Source: CAVRZY01 sp963725415 (GTDB taxonomy: Bacteria > Acidobacteriota > Terriglobia > Bryobacterales > Bryobacteraceae). From it: a stretch of DNA of 64,000 bases. The DNA is taken from assembly GCA_963725415.1 (NCBI GenBank), contig CAVRZY010000190.1, positions 5,748-69,747 on the forward strand, given 5' to 3'. The position numbers and the translations under genes are program-made. The notes beneath the pieces were generated by a model that did no database searches, was not told where the DNA came from, and worked only from the letters and a program-made list of their open reading frames with translations. Shown here piece by piece: positions 35,803-46,047 of the stretch. How positions within the stretch are numbered: position 1 is the first letter of the stretch; the number at the start of each line of letters is the position of its first letter.

Positions 35803-38800
35803 ATGAAGCAGCCCGAGGAGGATCTCCCAGAAGGTTGTGGCGCAACTCCGGCCTCCGACGCAGAGGCGGCGGCGACGGTCACTGAACTGCCTGGCTTCCC
35901 AAGGACGGCCGTTCCGGCGGCGGTCCAAACCTTTTCGACTGGCGAGATCGTGGCGGGGCGGTTCCGGATCGTCAAGTTCCTCGCGCAGGGCGGCATGGGG
36001 GAGGTTTACGAGGCGGAGGACCTGGAGACTCCAGGGACACGTGGCGCTCAAGACCATCCGGCCGGAGATCGCGTCGGACGCGCGAATAGCGGCGCGCTTC
36101 AAGCAGGAGATCCAACTGGCCAGGAAGGTAACCCACCCCAACGTGTGCCGCGTGTTCGACGTGTTCCGCCATACGACCGTGCCGAACCGAGAGGGGAAGG
36201 CAAGCACGGTCACCTTCCTCACCATGGAACTGCTGCGCGGGGAGACTCTCGCCGCGCACCTCCGCCGGGCCGGCCGGATGAGGATCGAGGAGGCGCTGCC
36301 GCTGATCGAGCAGATGGCGGCTGCGCTGGAGGCGGCACACAAGGTTGGCGTGATCCACAGAGACTTCAAGAGCGGCAACGTCATGCTGGCGCCGCCGGAG
36401 ACGGGTGAAGGTCCCCTGCGAGCGGTGGTGACGGATTTTGGCCTGGCGCGGAGCACAGTGGCTGAGCTCGGGGGAGCACACACGCTGACCGGGGCGGGAG
36501 GGGTAGTGGGAACCCCCGCCTACATGGCGCCAGAACAGATCGAAGGGAAAGAAGCCAGCGTGGCCTCCGACATCTATGCCCTGGGCGTGGTGATGTACGA
36601 GATGGTCAGCGGGGCGCTGCCGTTTCCGGATGAATCGCCGTTGGCGGCCGCGGTGAAACGGCTGCGGGAGCCGCCTCCTCCACCGCGCAGCCGTGTTCCA
36701 GATCTTGATCCGAAGTGGGAGGCGGTGATTCTCCGGTGCCTGGAACGCGACCCGGCTGAGCGTTTCCCCAGCGCGATGGATGTGGTGAAGGCTCTGCCGC
36801 ACGGGGCGCCTACGAAACGGCGGACTGCTGTCCTGGCGGGCGTGCTTGTACTGCTTGCCGTGCTGGCGGCTTACTATGCCGGGGTTGTTTGGAAAGGGAG
36901 GGAAGGCGCCACGCCGGCGGACAGAGCGATCAAAGTGCGGCGGTCGGTGGCCGTGTTGGGCTTCAAGAACCTCTCGGGCAGGGCGGACGCGGCGTGGCTC
37001 TCCACGGCTCTCTCTGAAATGCTGACCACGGAGCTGGCCAGCGGCGAGCAGGTGAGGACCATCTCTGGTGAGAATGTAGCGCAGACCAAGATCGACCTGG
37101 CCCTCGCCGACACCGACAGTCTGGCCAAGCGGACCCTCGGTCGCATTCGGGCCAATCTGGGCGCTGACTTCGTGGTGCTGGGATCGTATGTAACGTTGGG
37201 AGAAAAGGGCGCAGGGAGAATCCGGCTGGACTTGCGGCTGCAAGACACGGTGGCGGGCGAAACGGTGGCATCGGTGGCCGAGACGGGAACCGAAGAGCGC
37301 CTGTTCGAACTGGTGGCGCAAGCGGGCAGCAGGCTGAGAGCCAGGCTGGGGCTCGGTGAGCCGACGCCGGCGGAGATGAACCAGGCGCGGGCCTCGATGC
37401 CTTCCAATCCCGAGGCGGCGCGACTCTATGCCGAGGGGCTGGAAAGGCTGCGGCGTTACGACGCGCTGGCGGCGAAGGATCTGCTGGAGCGCGCCACGAA
37501 GATCGAGCCGGACTACCCGCTCGCTCACGCCGAGCTTTCTTCGGCCTGGTCCGGGCTGGGCTGTGAGGGCAGGGAAAGAGAAGAGGGACAACGGGCGTTC
37601 GATCTGTCCAAGAACCTGTCTCGGGAGGAGCGGCTGAGAATCGAAGGCCGTTATTGGAGGGCTCTGCAAAGGCGCGACAAAGCGGTTGAAATCTATCAGG
37701 CGCTGTGGAACTTCTTCCCGGATAATCTCGAGCACGGGCTGAACCTGGCTAGCGCTCAGGCCTCTGCGGGCAAGGCCAAAGAGTCCCTGGCCACAGTGGA
37801 AGGGCTGCGGAAGCTCCCGGCGCCCTTGCGCGACGATCCGCGCATCGATCTGGCCGAGAGCAGGGCCTGCAATTCCCTGGGCGACTACCGGCAGGCGCAG
37901 GTGGCGGCAGGCCGGGCGGCGGCCAAGGGAGCGGTGTTGGGCGCGCAGTCCTTGCTGGCAGATGCGCGGGCCAGCGAGGGAGTCGCTCTCCACCACCTTG
38001 GAGAACTCGACAAGGCTCTGGCGGCGTGGGAGGAGGCCAAGGGGACTTATGCGGCCCAGGGCAACCGAGCAGGTTTCGCACTCATGGTGTTCGACATGGC
38101 GATTATTCCCTACGTCCGGGGTGACCTGGCCGGCGCCAGGAAGATGTACGAAGAGGCGCTGGCCATACAGCGGTCGCTTGGGCAGCGCAGCAGGATGGCG
38201 GGATCGTTGAACAACATCGGGGGCACGCTGCATCTCATGGGCGACCTGGTAGGGGCGAAGAAGATGTATGCAGAGGCGCTGGCGGTCTACCAGGAGGTGG
38301 GAGACCCCCGAGGTTCGGGGATGGCCTTGCACAATATCGGCGAAGTGCTTGCCGCTCGCGGCGACCTGGCCGGGGCGAAGAAGACGTATGAAGAGGCACT
38401 GGCGATCAGGAGGGTGGTAGGGGACAAGCGCGGCCTGAGCATAACGCTCGGGGAGATTGCATATCTGCTCGAACAGCAGGGTGATCTTGCGCGGGCGAAA
38501 GAGACCTTTGAGGAGATGCGCGCCAATGCGCTGGCAATGGGTGCGAAAAGCCTTCAGGCCAGCGCTCTGCACGGATTGGGAAGCGTGTTCGAGAACGAGG
38601 GCCAACTCGGAGTGGCCCGGAGGAGGTACGAGGACGCGCTAGCGTTGCGCAAGGAGACAGGAGAAAAAGCGGGAGTGCTAAGGAGCCGGCTGGCGCTGGC
38701 GGAGCTGTCCCTGGAGCAAGGGCGTTCCAAAGAGGCCGAGACAGCCGCCCTGGAGATTGCCAAAGAATTCCAGACTCAAAAGGCCATTCCCGAGGAGGTC

Positions 38801-39187
38801 TCCGCGCGCGTTCTGCTTGCCCGGAGTCTGTTGGCGCAAGGAAAGCCGGCCGCGGCCCAACCGGGCATCGAGCGGACCACGCGACTCGCCGAGCGCACGG
38901 GCGATCTGAGCCTGCGGCTGAGGGCGGCCGTTGCCGCTGCGCGCGTTCGTGCTGACTTGGGCGATTCTGCCGAGGCTGCTCGAAACCTGAACGGGACAAT
39001 CACCGAGGCGAATCGGGCCGGCTTGGTCCTCCTGGAGATGCAGGCGCGCCTGGCGCTGGGGGAAATCGAAATGACCTCCGGCGACCGCGCCGGCGGACGC
39101 GCCCGGCTCGTGGCGCTGGAGAGGGAGGCCCGGGCTAAGGGGTTGGGACTCATCGCCACCAAGGCCGCTGCCAGGTTGCGTGACTGA
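35803..39187 (+). CDS. Ser/Thr protein kinase with TolB-like and TPR domains (one frameshift)
   Basis: A ~1,127-residue transmembrane kinase. The kinase domain spans ~50-320: glycine loop 'FLAQGGMGEVYEAED', 'VALKTIRP' lysine, catalytic 'VIHRDFKSGNVML', 'VTDFGLARS' and 'YMAPEQIEG'. A membrane helix ('VLAGVLVLLAVLAAYYAGVV') follows, then a TolB/FlgO-like domain ('SVAVLGFKNLSGRADAAWL') and about ten TPR units, several of the NPHP3/kinesin type ('GDLAGAKKMYEEALAI' style). One extra A near 36,026 shifts the frame between 'EDLE' and 'LQGHVALK'. The ATG is one base after the pdxA2 stop, so the kinase probably belongs to the sugar-acid operon and may sense or regulate that pathway. TPRs would lie in the periplasm if the helix spans once. 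Confidence 0.87.
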
Positions 39188-39242
39188 GCAGCAGCCTTTC
39201 GGTCGTGGTCTCGATTGGGGAAGCAGCTCGCAGTGCAGGGGG

Positions 39243-39713
39243 CTAGCTGCCGGCGGAGTCAGCGCTGCCCGGCTCGCGGAGCGCATCGATGTCCGCGAGG
39301 TCCTTGGCGCGCCCAACGGCCCGCTTGTTCGCAGTGAAAGCCTCGCGCCCCAGGAAATGCACGGGAGCACTACCATACGCTCCGAGCTGCCGGGACTCCC
39401 AAGCCTCCTCCCAGGAGACGCCGCTGATGGATGCCATGATGTGGACTTGGATGGGCTGTCGGCCCAGCTCGAGAATCTTGCGTTCGCGGAGCAAGTCGTC
39501 CGGATGCGCCCGAGTGTCACGAAAGCCGAAGTCGTGCAAGGCGGCCAGCAGCTTATTCACATTATCCGATGTTGGGCGGATGAAGATGTCAAGGTCACCG
39601 GTGAATCGCGGGGCTCCGTGGAAGGCCAGGGCGTAGCCGCCGACTACGATATACTCAACGTTCCGCCCGTTCAACGATGTGCAGAGATCCTCGAAGTCCT
39701 TCTGAAACTCCAT
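39243..39713 (-). CDS. Nucleotidyltransferase-like protein (AbiEii/MNT-type)
   Basis: A 156-residue cytosolic protein of the polymerase-beta-like nucleotidyltransferase fold. 'VEYIVVGGYALAFHGAPR' then 'FTGDLDIFIRPT' contains the G-G and the D-x-D metal motif; later 'DFGFRDTR' and 'IQVHIMASISGVSWEEAW' continue the fold, and the end 'ANKRAVGRAKDLADIDALR' is the usual final helix. Such proteins are found as toxins or in two-gene modules with a small partner. Start ATG 39713 has AAGGAG nine bases upstream. Its 5' end overlaps the partner gene by 59 bases, implying coupling. Confidence 0.8.
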   Translation of the reverse strand: MEFQKDFEDLCTSLNGRNVEYIVVGGYALAFHGAPRFTGDLDIFIRPTSDNVNKLLAALHDFGFRDTRAHPDDLLRERKILELGRQPIQVHIMASISGVSWEEAWESRQLGAYGSAPVHFLGREAFTANKRAVGRAKDLADIDALREPGSADSAGS

Positions 39714-39867
39714 GGCGGCAGGCTCCTTGCAGGCACTCGATGTATTCGCGCCGCAGGCGCTCCACTTCAGCAATCCGTTCGAGCGGCGGACGGCTCAGCC
39801 AGAACACAAGAGCGGGATTGGCGGTTTCCAATTCTTCGAAGGTGGTCAGCCGGACAACCTTGTCCAT
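39655..39867 (-). CDS. Small partner of the nucleotidyltransferase
   Basis: About 70 residues, charged and helical: 'MDKVVRLTTFEELE' at the start and 'LERIAEVERLRREYIE' in the middle, then a short basic end. The form recalls the small proteins regularly encoded just upstream of standalone nucleotidyltransferases, which may act as antitoxin-like partners. The annotated stop lies 59 bases inside the downstream gene; the last ~20 residues do not look conserved, so the true end might be shifted by an indel. No clear ribosome binding site. Confidence 0.55.
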   Translation of the reverse strand: MDKVVRLTTFEELETANPALVFWLSRPPLERIAEVERLRREYIECLQGACRHGVSEGLRGSLHIVERAER

Positions 39868-39993
39868 GGTTTCAAGATAGCATGGCCACGCATGCCGCTG
39901 GATTGAACTTGAGGGCTTCAAGCATGGCGCTGGAGGGCGGTGGGGAGAACAGGTCCCAAGCGTGATCTAATGAAGCAGGATGAAAGGAACGAA

Positions 39994-41388
39994 ATGACTC
40001 GAGACTTTACGCGTCGGGATTTTGTGAGAGTTCTGGGCGCCGGCCTGGCTGCACCTGCGGCGCCCACTAAGCCGAATATCGTGTTCGTTTTCGCGGATCA
40101 GCATCGCAACTGTTCCTGGCCGGGAGGCGGCGATCCACAGGTGAAGGCGCCCAACCTGGAGATTCTGGGCCGTGAAGGGGTGGTCTTCAACCACGCGATC
40201 AGCAACTATCCGCTGTGCTCGCCGCACCGCGCCAGCCTGCTGACAGGCCGATACGCCCAGGCGAACACCATCACCAGGAACGTCGGCGGCGCAGCCGCGG
40301 GCTTCCCACGACGGAGATTACGATAGCGGACCTGTTGAAGAAGGCCGGCTATGCGACCGGCTATGTCGGCAAGTGGCACCTCTATCCGGGCGCACCGGCG
40401 GGAGAGATTGTGCCTCCGGGGCCGCATCGTCACGGCTTCGACTGGTGGCGGATCTGCCACAATTATCGCCAGCGCTACGACACTCGCTACTACGACGACA
40501 GCGGCAAAGAGATTGTGCTTCCGGATTATGCTCCGAAGAGCCAGATGGACCTGACGCTGGAATTCATCGAGAAAAACGCCCGCGGACCCTTCTGTGTTTT
40601 CCTTTCCTGGCACCCGCCCCATGCGCCTTACACCGAGGCTCCGAAACGGTTTGTCGAGATGTACCCGCCGGACAGAATCAAGCTCAGGCCGAACGTTCCG
40701 AAGGAAGCCGACACCCAGAGATGGCGCGAGGCTCACGTCGGATATTTCTCTCATGTCTCGGCGCTGGACGAGGAGATCGGCCGGCTGATGGAGAAACTGG
40801 CTCAATTGGGGATCGCTGACAACACCATCGTGTGTTACAGCAGCGACCACGGCGACATGCTGGGTTCTTTCGGGCTGACGGCCAAGCGGAAGCCTTGGGA
40901 AGAGTCCATCAATGTGCCGTTTGTGATCCGCTGGCCGGCGGGCATTCCGGTGGGAAGACGGCTGGACACACTCTTCTCCACCGTGGACATCACGCCGACG
41001 CTGCTGGGACTGGCCGGCGTGCCGGTGCTGCCGCGGATGCAGGGCGCCGACCTTTCAGCAATTCTGAAGGGCAAGCAGGCGCCCGGCCCTGAATCCGCCT
41101 TCATCATGGCCATCGGCGGAGCGGCTGGGGATGAGGAAGAGCAGGGCAGGGGCCAGCGAAGGAAGCAGGTTGCGAGAAAGCAAGTCGGCGGCTGGCGTGG
41201 AGTGCGCACCGGCCGGTTCACCTATGCGAAAAGAGAGACCAGGCGGGCTCTGAGCCCTGGCTTCTTTATGACAACGAGAAGGATCCTTACCAGATGCGCA
41301 GTGTGATCGAGGAACCGGCCTACAGGCAGAGGCGGGAAGAATCGAGGCCATGCTGGGCCAGTGGCTCAAGCGCGTTGGGGAGGCGTGA
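39994..41388 (+). CDS. Type I sulfatase, probably Tat-exported (three frameshifts)
   Basis: An arylsulfatase-type hydrolase of ~465 residues after repair. The N-terminus 'TRRDFVRVLGAGLAAPAA' is a twin-arginine signal. 'PNIVFVFADQHRNCSWPGG' carries the first Asp metal ligand, and 'LCSPHRASLLTGRYAQ' the C-x-P-x-R motif whose Cys is oxidised to formylglycine. Further on, 'GYVGKWHLYPG', 'WHPPHAPYT' and 'CYSSDHGDMLGSFGL' supply the remaining active-site residues. One base is missing at each of ~40,300, ~41,240 and ~41,340; the C-terminal end is recovered as 'EPWLLYDNEKDPYQMRSV' and 'LGQWLKRVGEA'. It desulfates a sugar or aryl substrate. A sulfatase-maturing enzyme is not in the window. Confidence 0.84.
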
Positions 41389-41555
41389 ATTCGGGGGGGC
41401 AACGGGAACTACACCCCTTCGGCACTCGTCGAGACTAAGGTGGCGCTGCTTTTCGTCTTCATTCTGTTTGCGACGGATGTTCGCCCTTTCGGCGGAGTTG
41501 ACCGCGAGCGAGGAGCCGCGCCGCGCGTATCTTGGGTAGCCAGGTGAGCGAATGG

Positions 41556-44500
41556 CTACCAAAGCAGCTTGACGCCCACCTGGAGGTAGCGCATGCTGCT
41601 GATGCCGCCAACCTGTCCGAAGGTGCTGCTGCCGAGGGTGGTACTGAGGTCCGTCCAGTAGGGGTGGTTGAAGGCGTTGAATGCTTCCACCCGAAGTTGC
41701 AGCTTGAACCGCTCGTAAGTGCGGACGTCCTTCAGAGCGAAGGCGCTGAAATCAAATGAGCCAGGCCCGCGCAGCACCCACTTGCCAGCATTGCCGTAAG
41801 TCCAATCGGCCGGCCGCGCGAAGGCTTCTTTCTTGAACCAGCGGAACGGCGTGCGCTCGGAGCTATCCAGGCGCCACTCACCGACCACGTCGGGGCGGGT
41901 AGCCACCTGGCGCGGTGCGCTAGTCAAACCCGGCGAATAGAGCCGGCCTGTGTTCCAGGTCCAGATTCCGGAAAAGCTCCACCCGCCGGCTACGCGGCCG
42001 AGCAGACCATTCTGGGCTTTGAACCACGGGACGTCCCAGGTGTGCAGGAGGACGATGTTGTGGCGGCGGCTCTCCTCGAAGCTCCGACTTCTCCGAGCGC
42101 CTGTCCAGAGGGTTCTGAATGCCGCCGGCAACGCCCTCGTTGCCGTAACCGATGATCTTGCCGAGAGTATAAGCGAGACTGTAGGTCAGGTTGCCGCTGC
42201 GCCGGTTCACGGCCAACTGGAATGAATTGTAGCTGGAGGTGGCGGAAGGCTCGACGATGCTGATGCCGCCCAGGCCGCGGTAGGGATAGAAAGGACGCAG
42301 ATCGACACCCTGATGTGCCGCCTGCTCCTGCGGCGTGAGGAAATTCAGCGGCCTCGAGAAGGACAACTGGCGGCCGGTGTTGCCGACGTAGCTCACGTCG
42401 AGGGCGATCCTGGAAGGCAACTGACGCTGGATGCCGAGGCTGTAAATGTAGACCGTGGGGATCTTGTAATCGACCGGCAGTGAGCCGGCATCGATGGGGA
42501 AACGGGTCGTGTTGGGGATGCCGCCGCTGGGGTTGTCGGCGGTGCCGTTGGTAAGTGTCGAGGAGAGCACCAGCGGGGCGCGGCTGCCGCCCAGATACCA
42601 GCCGGAGTAGGCAATGCCGGTGACACCGTGGAAGACCCCGGCACCGCCCCGGACGGCCATCTTGCCGTCTCCGAAGACGTCCCAGGCGAAGCTCAGCCGC
42701 GGCTGGAAGTTGGTTTTGCGGAGCGGGTTGAAGTACTTCGGGATGCCACGGAACAACTTGGCGATCTCCGAATCGCCGGCAACGGCAACACGACCCTTGG
42801 CGGAATCGGGCCAGCCGTCTCCGGGTAGCACGAGACCGTTATAGATGTCACCCGTGCCGGGGACGATGGAGCCGTTGGCGGCCACTTGCGGGGCTTTGGA
42901 TGGATCCCAGAACCTTTGCATGAAGGCCACCATGTTGTTCCACTTGGCCCACCAGGGGGAGATGAGCGAATAGCGTAACCCGAACTCCAGGGTGAAGCGC
43001 CGGCTCAGGCGCCAACTGTCCTGGATGTAGAACTCGCGGGCGTAGGCCTTGTAGACAGTCTGGGCCGGCGGCCCGGTTTCGCTGTAAGAGTCGAAGTTGC
43101 CAAGCAAGGCGTTGGCCCACGGATTGCCGGAATTCCTGGGGTTGCTGGAGGAATTAGCGAAGCTGAACGAACCGTTGTCCGTAGCCGTGTTGAGCTCGTT
43201 CATGTTCATGGACTCCCAGTAGAAACCGGTCTTGAGGCTGTGGCTGCCGATGATCTTGGTGAGGTTGTCACGCACCGTAAAAGTGGGCGTGCGCGTGTAG
43301 CTGGGCTGGCCGGAGCCGCTGATGCCCTGGTAGCCAGAGATGTTGACGTTGGGGATGCGGTCCTCACGGTTGCCGGGGTAGATTTCCGGGAAACTGAAGC
43401 CCCACGTGGAGCGCTTGACACCCTCGCCGATGATGCGGAAATCCTCGCGGAAGTCGGAGTAGCCGAAAGTGAACTCGTTGACCATGGTGGGGTTCACGGT
43501 GGTATTCAGGGCTAGGCTGTAGTTGTTACCGCGGCGGTCGCGATAGACCTCGAAGAGAGGGAGGTTGTTGCCGGTGTTGTCGAACGGCGAGGTAAAATCC
43601 TGCTGACCTTTGAGGACGCGCGCGCTGAGCTGCCAGTTGGGCTTGATGTTGTAGTCGAACCGGAAGAGCGGGTCGCGGTTCTCGGTGGGCTGGTTGCGGG
43701 TAGCCAGGTAGTTGCCGCCGGGGCCTGGGAAGTTCGGGTCGGGATAGATCTTTTGGAGGGCCTTGCCGAAGCCGCTGACGCGGCTGGCAGGGATCTGGTT
43801 GCCGGGGAAGGGGGCCTTAGTGTCGGGGTCGAGGGGCTTCAGGGTGCTGCTGGAGAAATCACCGCCGCGTTCCAGAGGCGTCGGGAGGACGGAAGTCTTG
43901 GCATTGAAGCCGGCCGAGTAGCGGGCCTCCACGCCGACGAAGAAAAAGAGCTTGCTCTTGTCGGTATTCCATTTGCCCGGGATGTAAATCGGACCACCCA
44001 AGGTGCCGCCGTAGTTGTGGTAGCGAGTGCGTGGTTTGGTGGTTTGCAGGAAGGGAGTCGCGGCGAACTGGTCGGTGACGAAGAATTCGTAGAGCGCCCC
44101 GTGGAAGGTGCTGGTGCCGCGGCGCGTGATGAAAATGAGATGGGCGCCCGTGGTGCGGCCGTATTCGGGGGCGTAGTGGCTGGTCTGGATCTTTACCTCT
44201 TCGATGAAATCCACGCCGAGGATGTTGTTGACCTGGACGCCGTCCCGGTTGCGCGTGTTGCTGACGCCGTCCAGCGTCATGAAATTGGTGTCCTTGCGCT
44301 GGCCGTTGATCTGCAGACCACCCATCGAGTAACTGCCGCCGCGCATGTCGGTGGCGAAGTTGCCGTAACGAGAGACCACGCCGGGCAGGATGCCGAGCAT
44401 GTAGTAGGGATTGCGGCCGGGCAAGGCGTAGTTCTGCATCTGGGTGGAGCTGAGCAACCGCGAGACCTCGCCGTTGGAGCTCTCGACGGGCGGCGCTTCG

Positions 44501-44844
44501 GAAGTCACTTCGACGCGCTCGGTCAACTGGCCAATCTCAAGCTGGAGTCTGAGCGACAGCACCGCGTCGGTGTCCAGTCTGAGGTCGGAGCGGACCAGCG
44601 ACTTGAAGCCGGTGGCTTCGACCGAGACCTCGTAGCCGGCAGCGGGCAAGTTGGGTACGGTAAAGAATCCGCCGGCATTGGTTGTGGTTTCACGCTCGAG
44701 ACCGATGGCGACGCCCTTCACCTTGACTTTGGCGTTGGGGATGAAGGCACCGGTGGGGTCGGTAACCTCCCCGTTGATGGTTCCTCTGTACTGGGCAGCC
44801 AGCGGCAGAGCCGCCAGCAGCAGTGCGAACAAACGATAGAGCAT
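41556..44844 (-). CDS. Oar-like TonB-dependent receptor with carboxypeptidase-regulatory domain (one frameshift)
   Basis: A ~1,095-residue outer-membrane protein. Signal peptide to 'LPLAAQ', then a carboxypeptidase-regulatory-like domain ('GEVTDPTGAFIPNAKVKV' to 'GYEVSVEATGFKSL'). The plug region contains 'LPGRNPYYMLGILPGVVSRYG' and 'YAPEYGRTTGAHLIFITRRG', and the barrel ends in 'MRYLQVGVKLLW' with a terminal aromatic. An extra base near 42,080 moves the last 170 residues into the neighbouring frame, with continuous homology. The start ATG has GGGAGGG six bases upstream. It lies beside a sulfatase, so import of a sulfated glycan is a possible joint role, but that is only an inference from position. 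Confidence 0.87.
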
Positions 44845-45158
44845 TTTCGCCCTCCCTGCGAGACTTTACCCGGTCGCGGTAGGGATACCAGTCGCCTGAT
44901 AACCCCCGCGCAGATCCGTACGTGCGCTCATTAGCGCATACGGCTCTTATCTTAAGATATCTGGCGGCGAAGCGATACTGGGGATAGGGGTGGAACAGGC
45001 GCGGCGGGGAATCCATCGTGCCGCCAAGCGGTGCATTCGGGTCCAAGGAAGCCGGTGCGTCCGGCTGCGGCAGAGTAAGGTGCGAACTCGATCGGGTGCG
45101 TCCTGCCACTGGGATGGCCTTGTGTGGGGCGGTTTGGCCGCTTGAAGCACCGCAAAAG
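44845..45158. other. Upstream region of the receptor gene, no gene seen
   Basis: About 310 bases between the start of the receptor and the first tRNA-Leu copy. Apart from the dyad at 44,916-44,943 there is no supported feature. Confidence 0.5.
44916..44943. promoter_or_regulatory. Dyad symmetry upstream of the TonB-receptor gene
   Basis: CCGTA..TGCGCT, four bases, AGCGCA..TACGG form a two-part inverted repeat 72-99 bases before the receptor ATG. The location and short spacer suggest an operator or a small hairpin; no protein can be assigned. Confidence 0.3.
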
Positions 45159-45247
45159 TGGTGCTGGAGGAGGGGGTCGAACCCTCATGCCTAGTGAAGG
45201 GCGCGGGATCTTGAGTCCCGTGCGTCTGCCAGTTCCGCCACTGCCGC
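45159..45247 (-). tRNA. tRNA-Leu(CAA), copy A, imperfect acceptor stem
   Basis: The minus strand folds as a long-variable-arm leucine tRNA: anticodon stem CGGGA/TCCCG with loop CTCAAGA (anticodon CAA), T-arm GAGGG-TTCGACC-CCCTC and a CCA end. The 5' acceptor strand is GCGGCAG, which mispairs at two of seven positions with CTCCAGC. Copy D at 54,298 pairs perfectly. Copy A may therefore be a recombined or failing gene. Confidence 0.6.
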
Positions 45248-45271
45248 GTGGGCGGCTGTGGCTGAAGGGCT

Positions 45272-45526
45272 TCAGCGGTACACGTCGCGGCGATGGCCGA
45301 TGGAATACACGGTGATGCGTTTTCTCGGATCATCGACCTCATACAGAATCCGGTAGTCGCCGACCCGGATCCGGTAGGCCTCCACCCCGTGCAGTTTCTT
45401 GCTCCCCCGCGGGCGCGGCGCCTCCGACAGGCCAGCCAGTCGTTCGGTAATCCTGCTGTGAAGTGGCGGAGGGAGGAGGTCCAGTTCGCGCTCGGCGGAG
45501 GCTTTCAGGAGGACTGTGTAGTTCAA
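45272..45526 (-). CDS. RelE/ParE-family toxin
   Basis: An 84-residue toxin of a type II module. 'YTVLLKASAERELDLLPP' is the first strand and helix; 'RPRGSKKLHGVEAYRIRVG' and 'DYRILYEVDDPRKRITVYSIGHRRDVYR' are the core RelE/ParE sheet with typical basic residues. RelE-type members cleave mRNA on ribosomes; ParE-type poison gyrase. Sequence alone leans to RelE-like. The start is TTG at 45526, overlapping the antitoxin stop (TTGA), so translation is coupled. It lies between two tRNA-Leu copies. Confidence 0.83.
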   Translation of the reverse strand: MNYTVLLKASAERELDLLPPPLHSRITERLAGLSEAPRPRGSKKLHGVEAYRIRVGDYRILYEVDDPRKRITVYSIGHRRDVYR

Positions 45527-45741
45527 GTCTGACGGGCCTTCTTGCGGCGAGCCAGGTAGGATGCCAAGGGCCGGGTCGACTCGTCTCGGCGTTCTCGAAG
45601 GATGCTCAAGTCGATGACGTCCTCCCGGAACTGGCGCTCCTGCATCAGCCGCGCCACGACCGCCTGCCGCCGATCTCGAGGCAGCGAGCGAAAGGCCACC
45701 CAGAAGAGTTCCGCTGCCGCTTCGCTGGTGCTGACGCGCAT
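45523..45741 (-). CDS. Antitoxin of the RelE/ParE module, copy 1
   Basis: A 72-residue protein starting 'MRVSTSEAAAELFWVAFRS', with a helical middle ('DRRQAVVARLMQERQFRED') and a basic tail ('ARRKKARQT') expected to wrap the toxin. Overlap with the toxin start and gene order (antitoxin first) support the role. A second copy at 54,033 differs at only a few residues. AGGAAAG upstream of the ATG is the likely ribosome binding site. Confidence 0.78.
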   Translation of the reverse strand: MRVSTSEAAAELFWVAFRSLPRDRRQAVVARLMQERQFREDVIDLSILRERRDESTRPLASYLARRKKARQT

Positions 45742-45793
45742 GATCTTTCCTCCAAGATAGCGCAGACTGCTGGGTGTTGGGGCGCACTCCTAC

Positions 45794-45854
45794 TGGTGCT
45801 GGAGGAGGGGGTCGAACCCTCATGCCCAGTGAAGGGCGCGGGATTTTGAGTCCC
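45794..45854 (-). pseudogene. 3' part of a split tRNA-Leu (copy B)
   Basis: These 61 bases equal the 3' portion of tRNA-Leu copy D, from the anticodon stem through variable arm, T-arm and CCA. At 45,855 the match ends abruptly. The missing 5' portion occurs 8 kb away at 53,912-53,957. Confidence 0.8.
45834..45854. repeat. Left attachment core (21-bp direct repeat)
   Basis: Identical to 53,912-53,932 over 21 bases and centred on the tRNA-Leu anticodon stem-loop. It marks the left edge of the island. Anticodon-loop crossover sites are known for tyrosine integrases. Confidence 0.7.
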
Positions 45855-46047
45855 TCTTTCGGCTTCCGCCGGGTTCTGCCGAGCCATGGGATCAATGACT
45901 TGGCTTCTGTCAGGTTCTGTCGGATTCTGAGGCGACTGGCACAGGGCGGGCACAACCCCGATAGGTCGCCGACCCGGAAACCACGCTATGAACCCGGACC
46001 AAAAGGTGCTATTGCGCTCAACCTCGGCATAGTGCGATCTTGGCAGC

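Noticed and set aside
35972..38605. Open frame of 877 codons on the - strand
   Set aside because: Antisense shadow of the Ser/Thr kinase-TPR gene; Arg/Gln/His-rich translation without any family signature.
43753..44934. Open frame of 393 codons on the + strand
   Set aside because: Antisense shadow of the second TonB-dependent receptor.
45527..45955. N-terminal extension of the toxin frame
   Set aside because: The open frame runs back through the antitoxin and the tRNA relic; the toxin proper starts at the TTG that overlaps the antitoxin stop.
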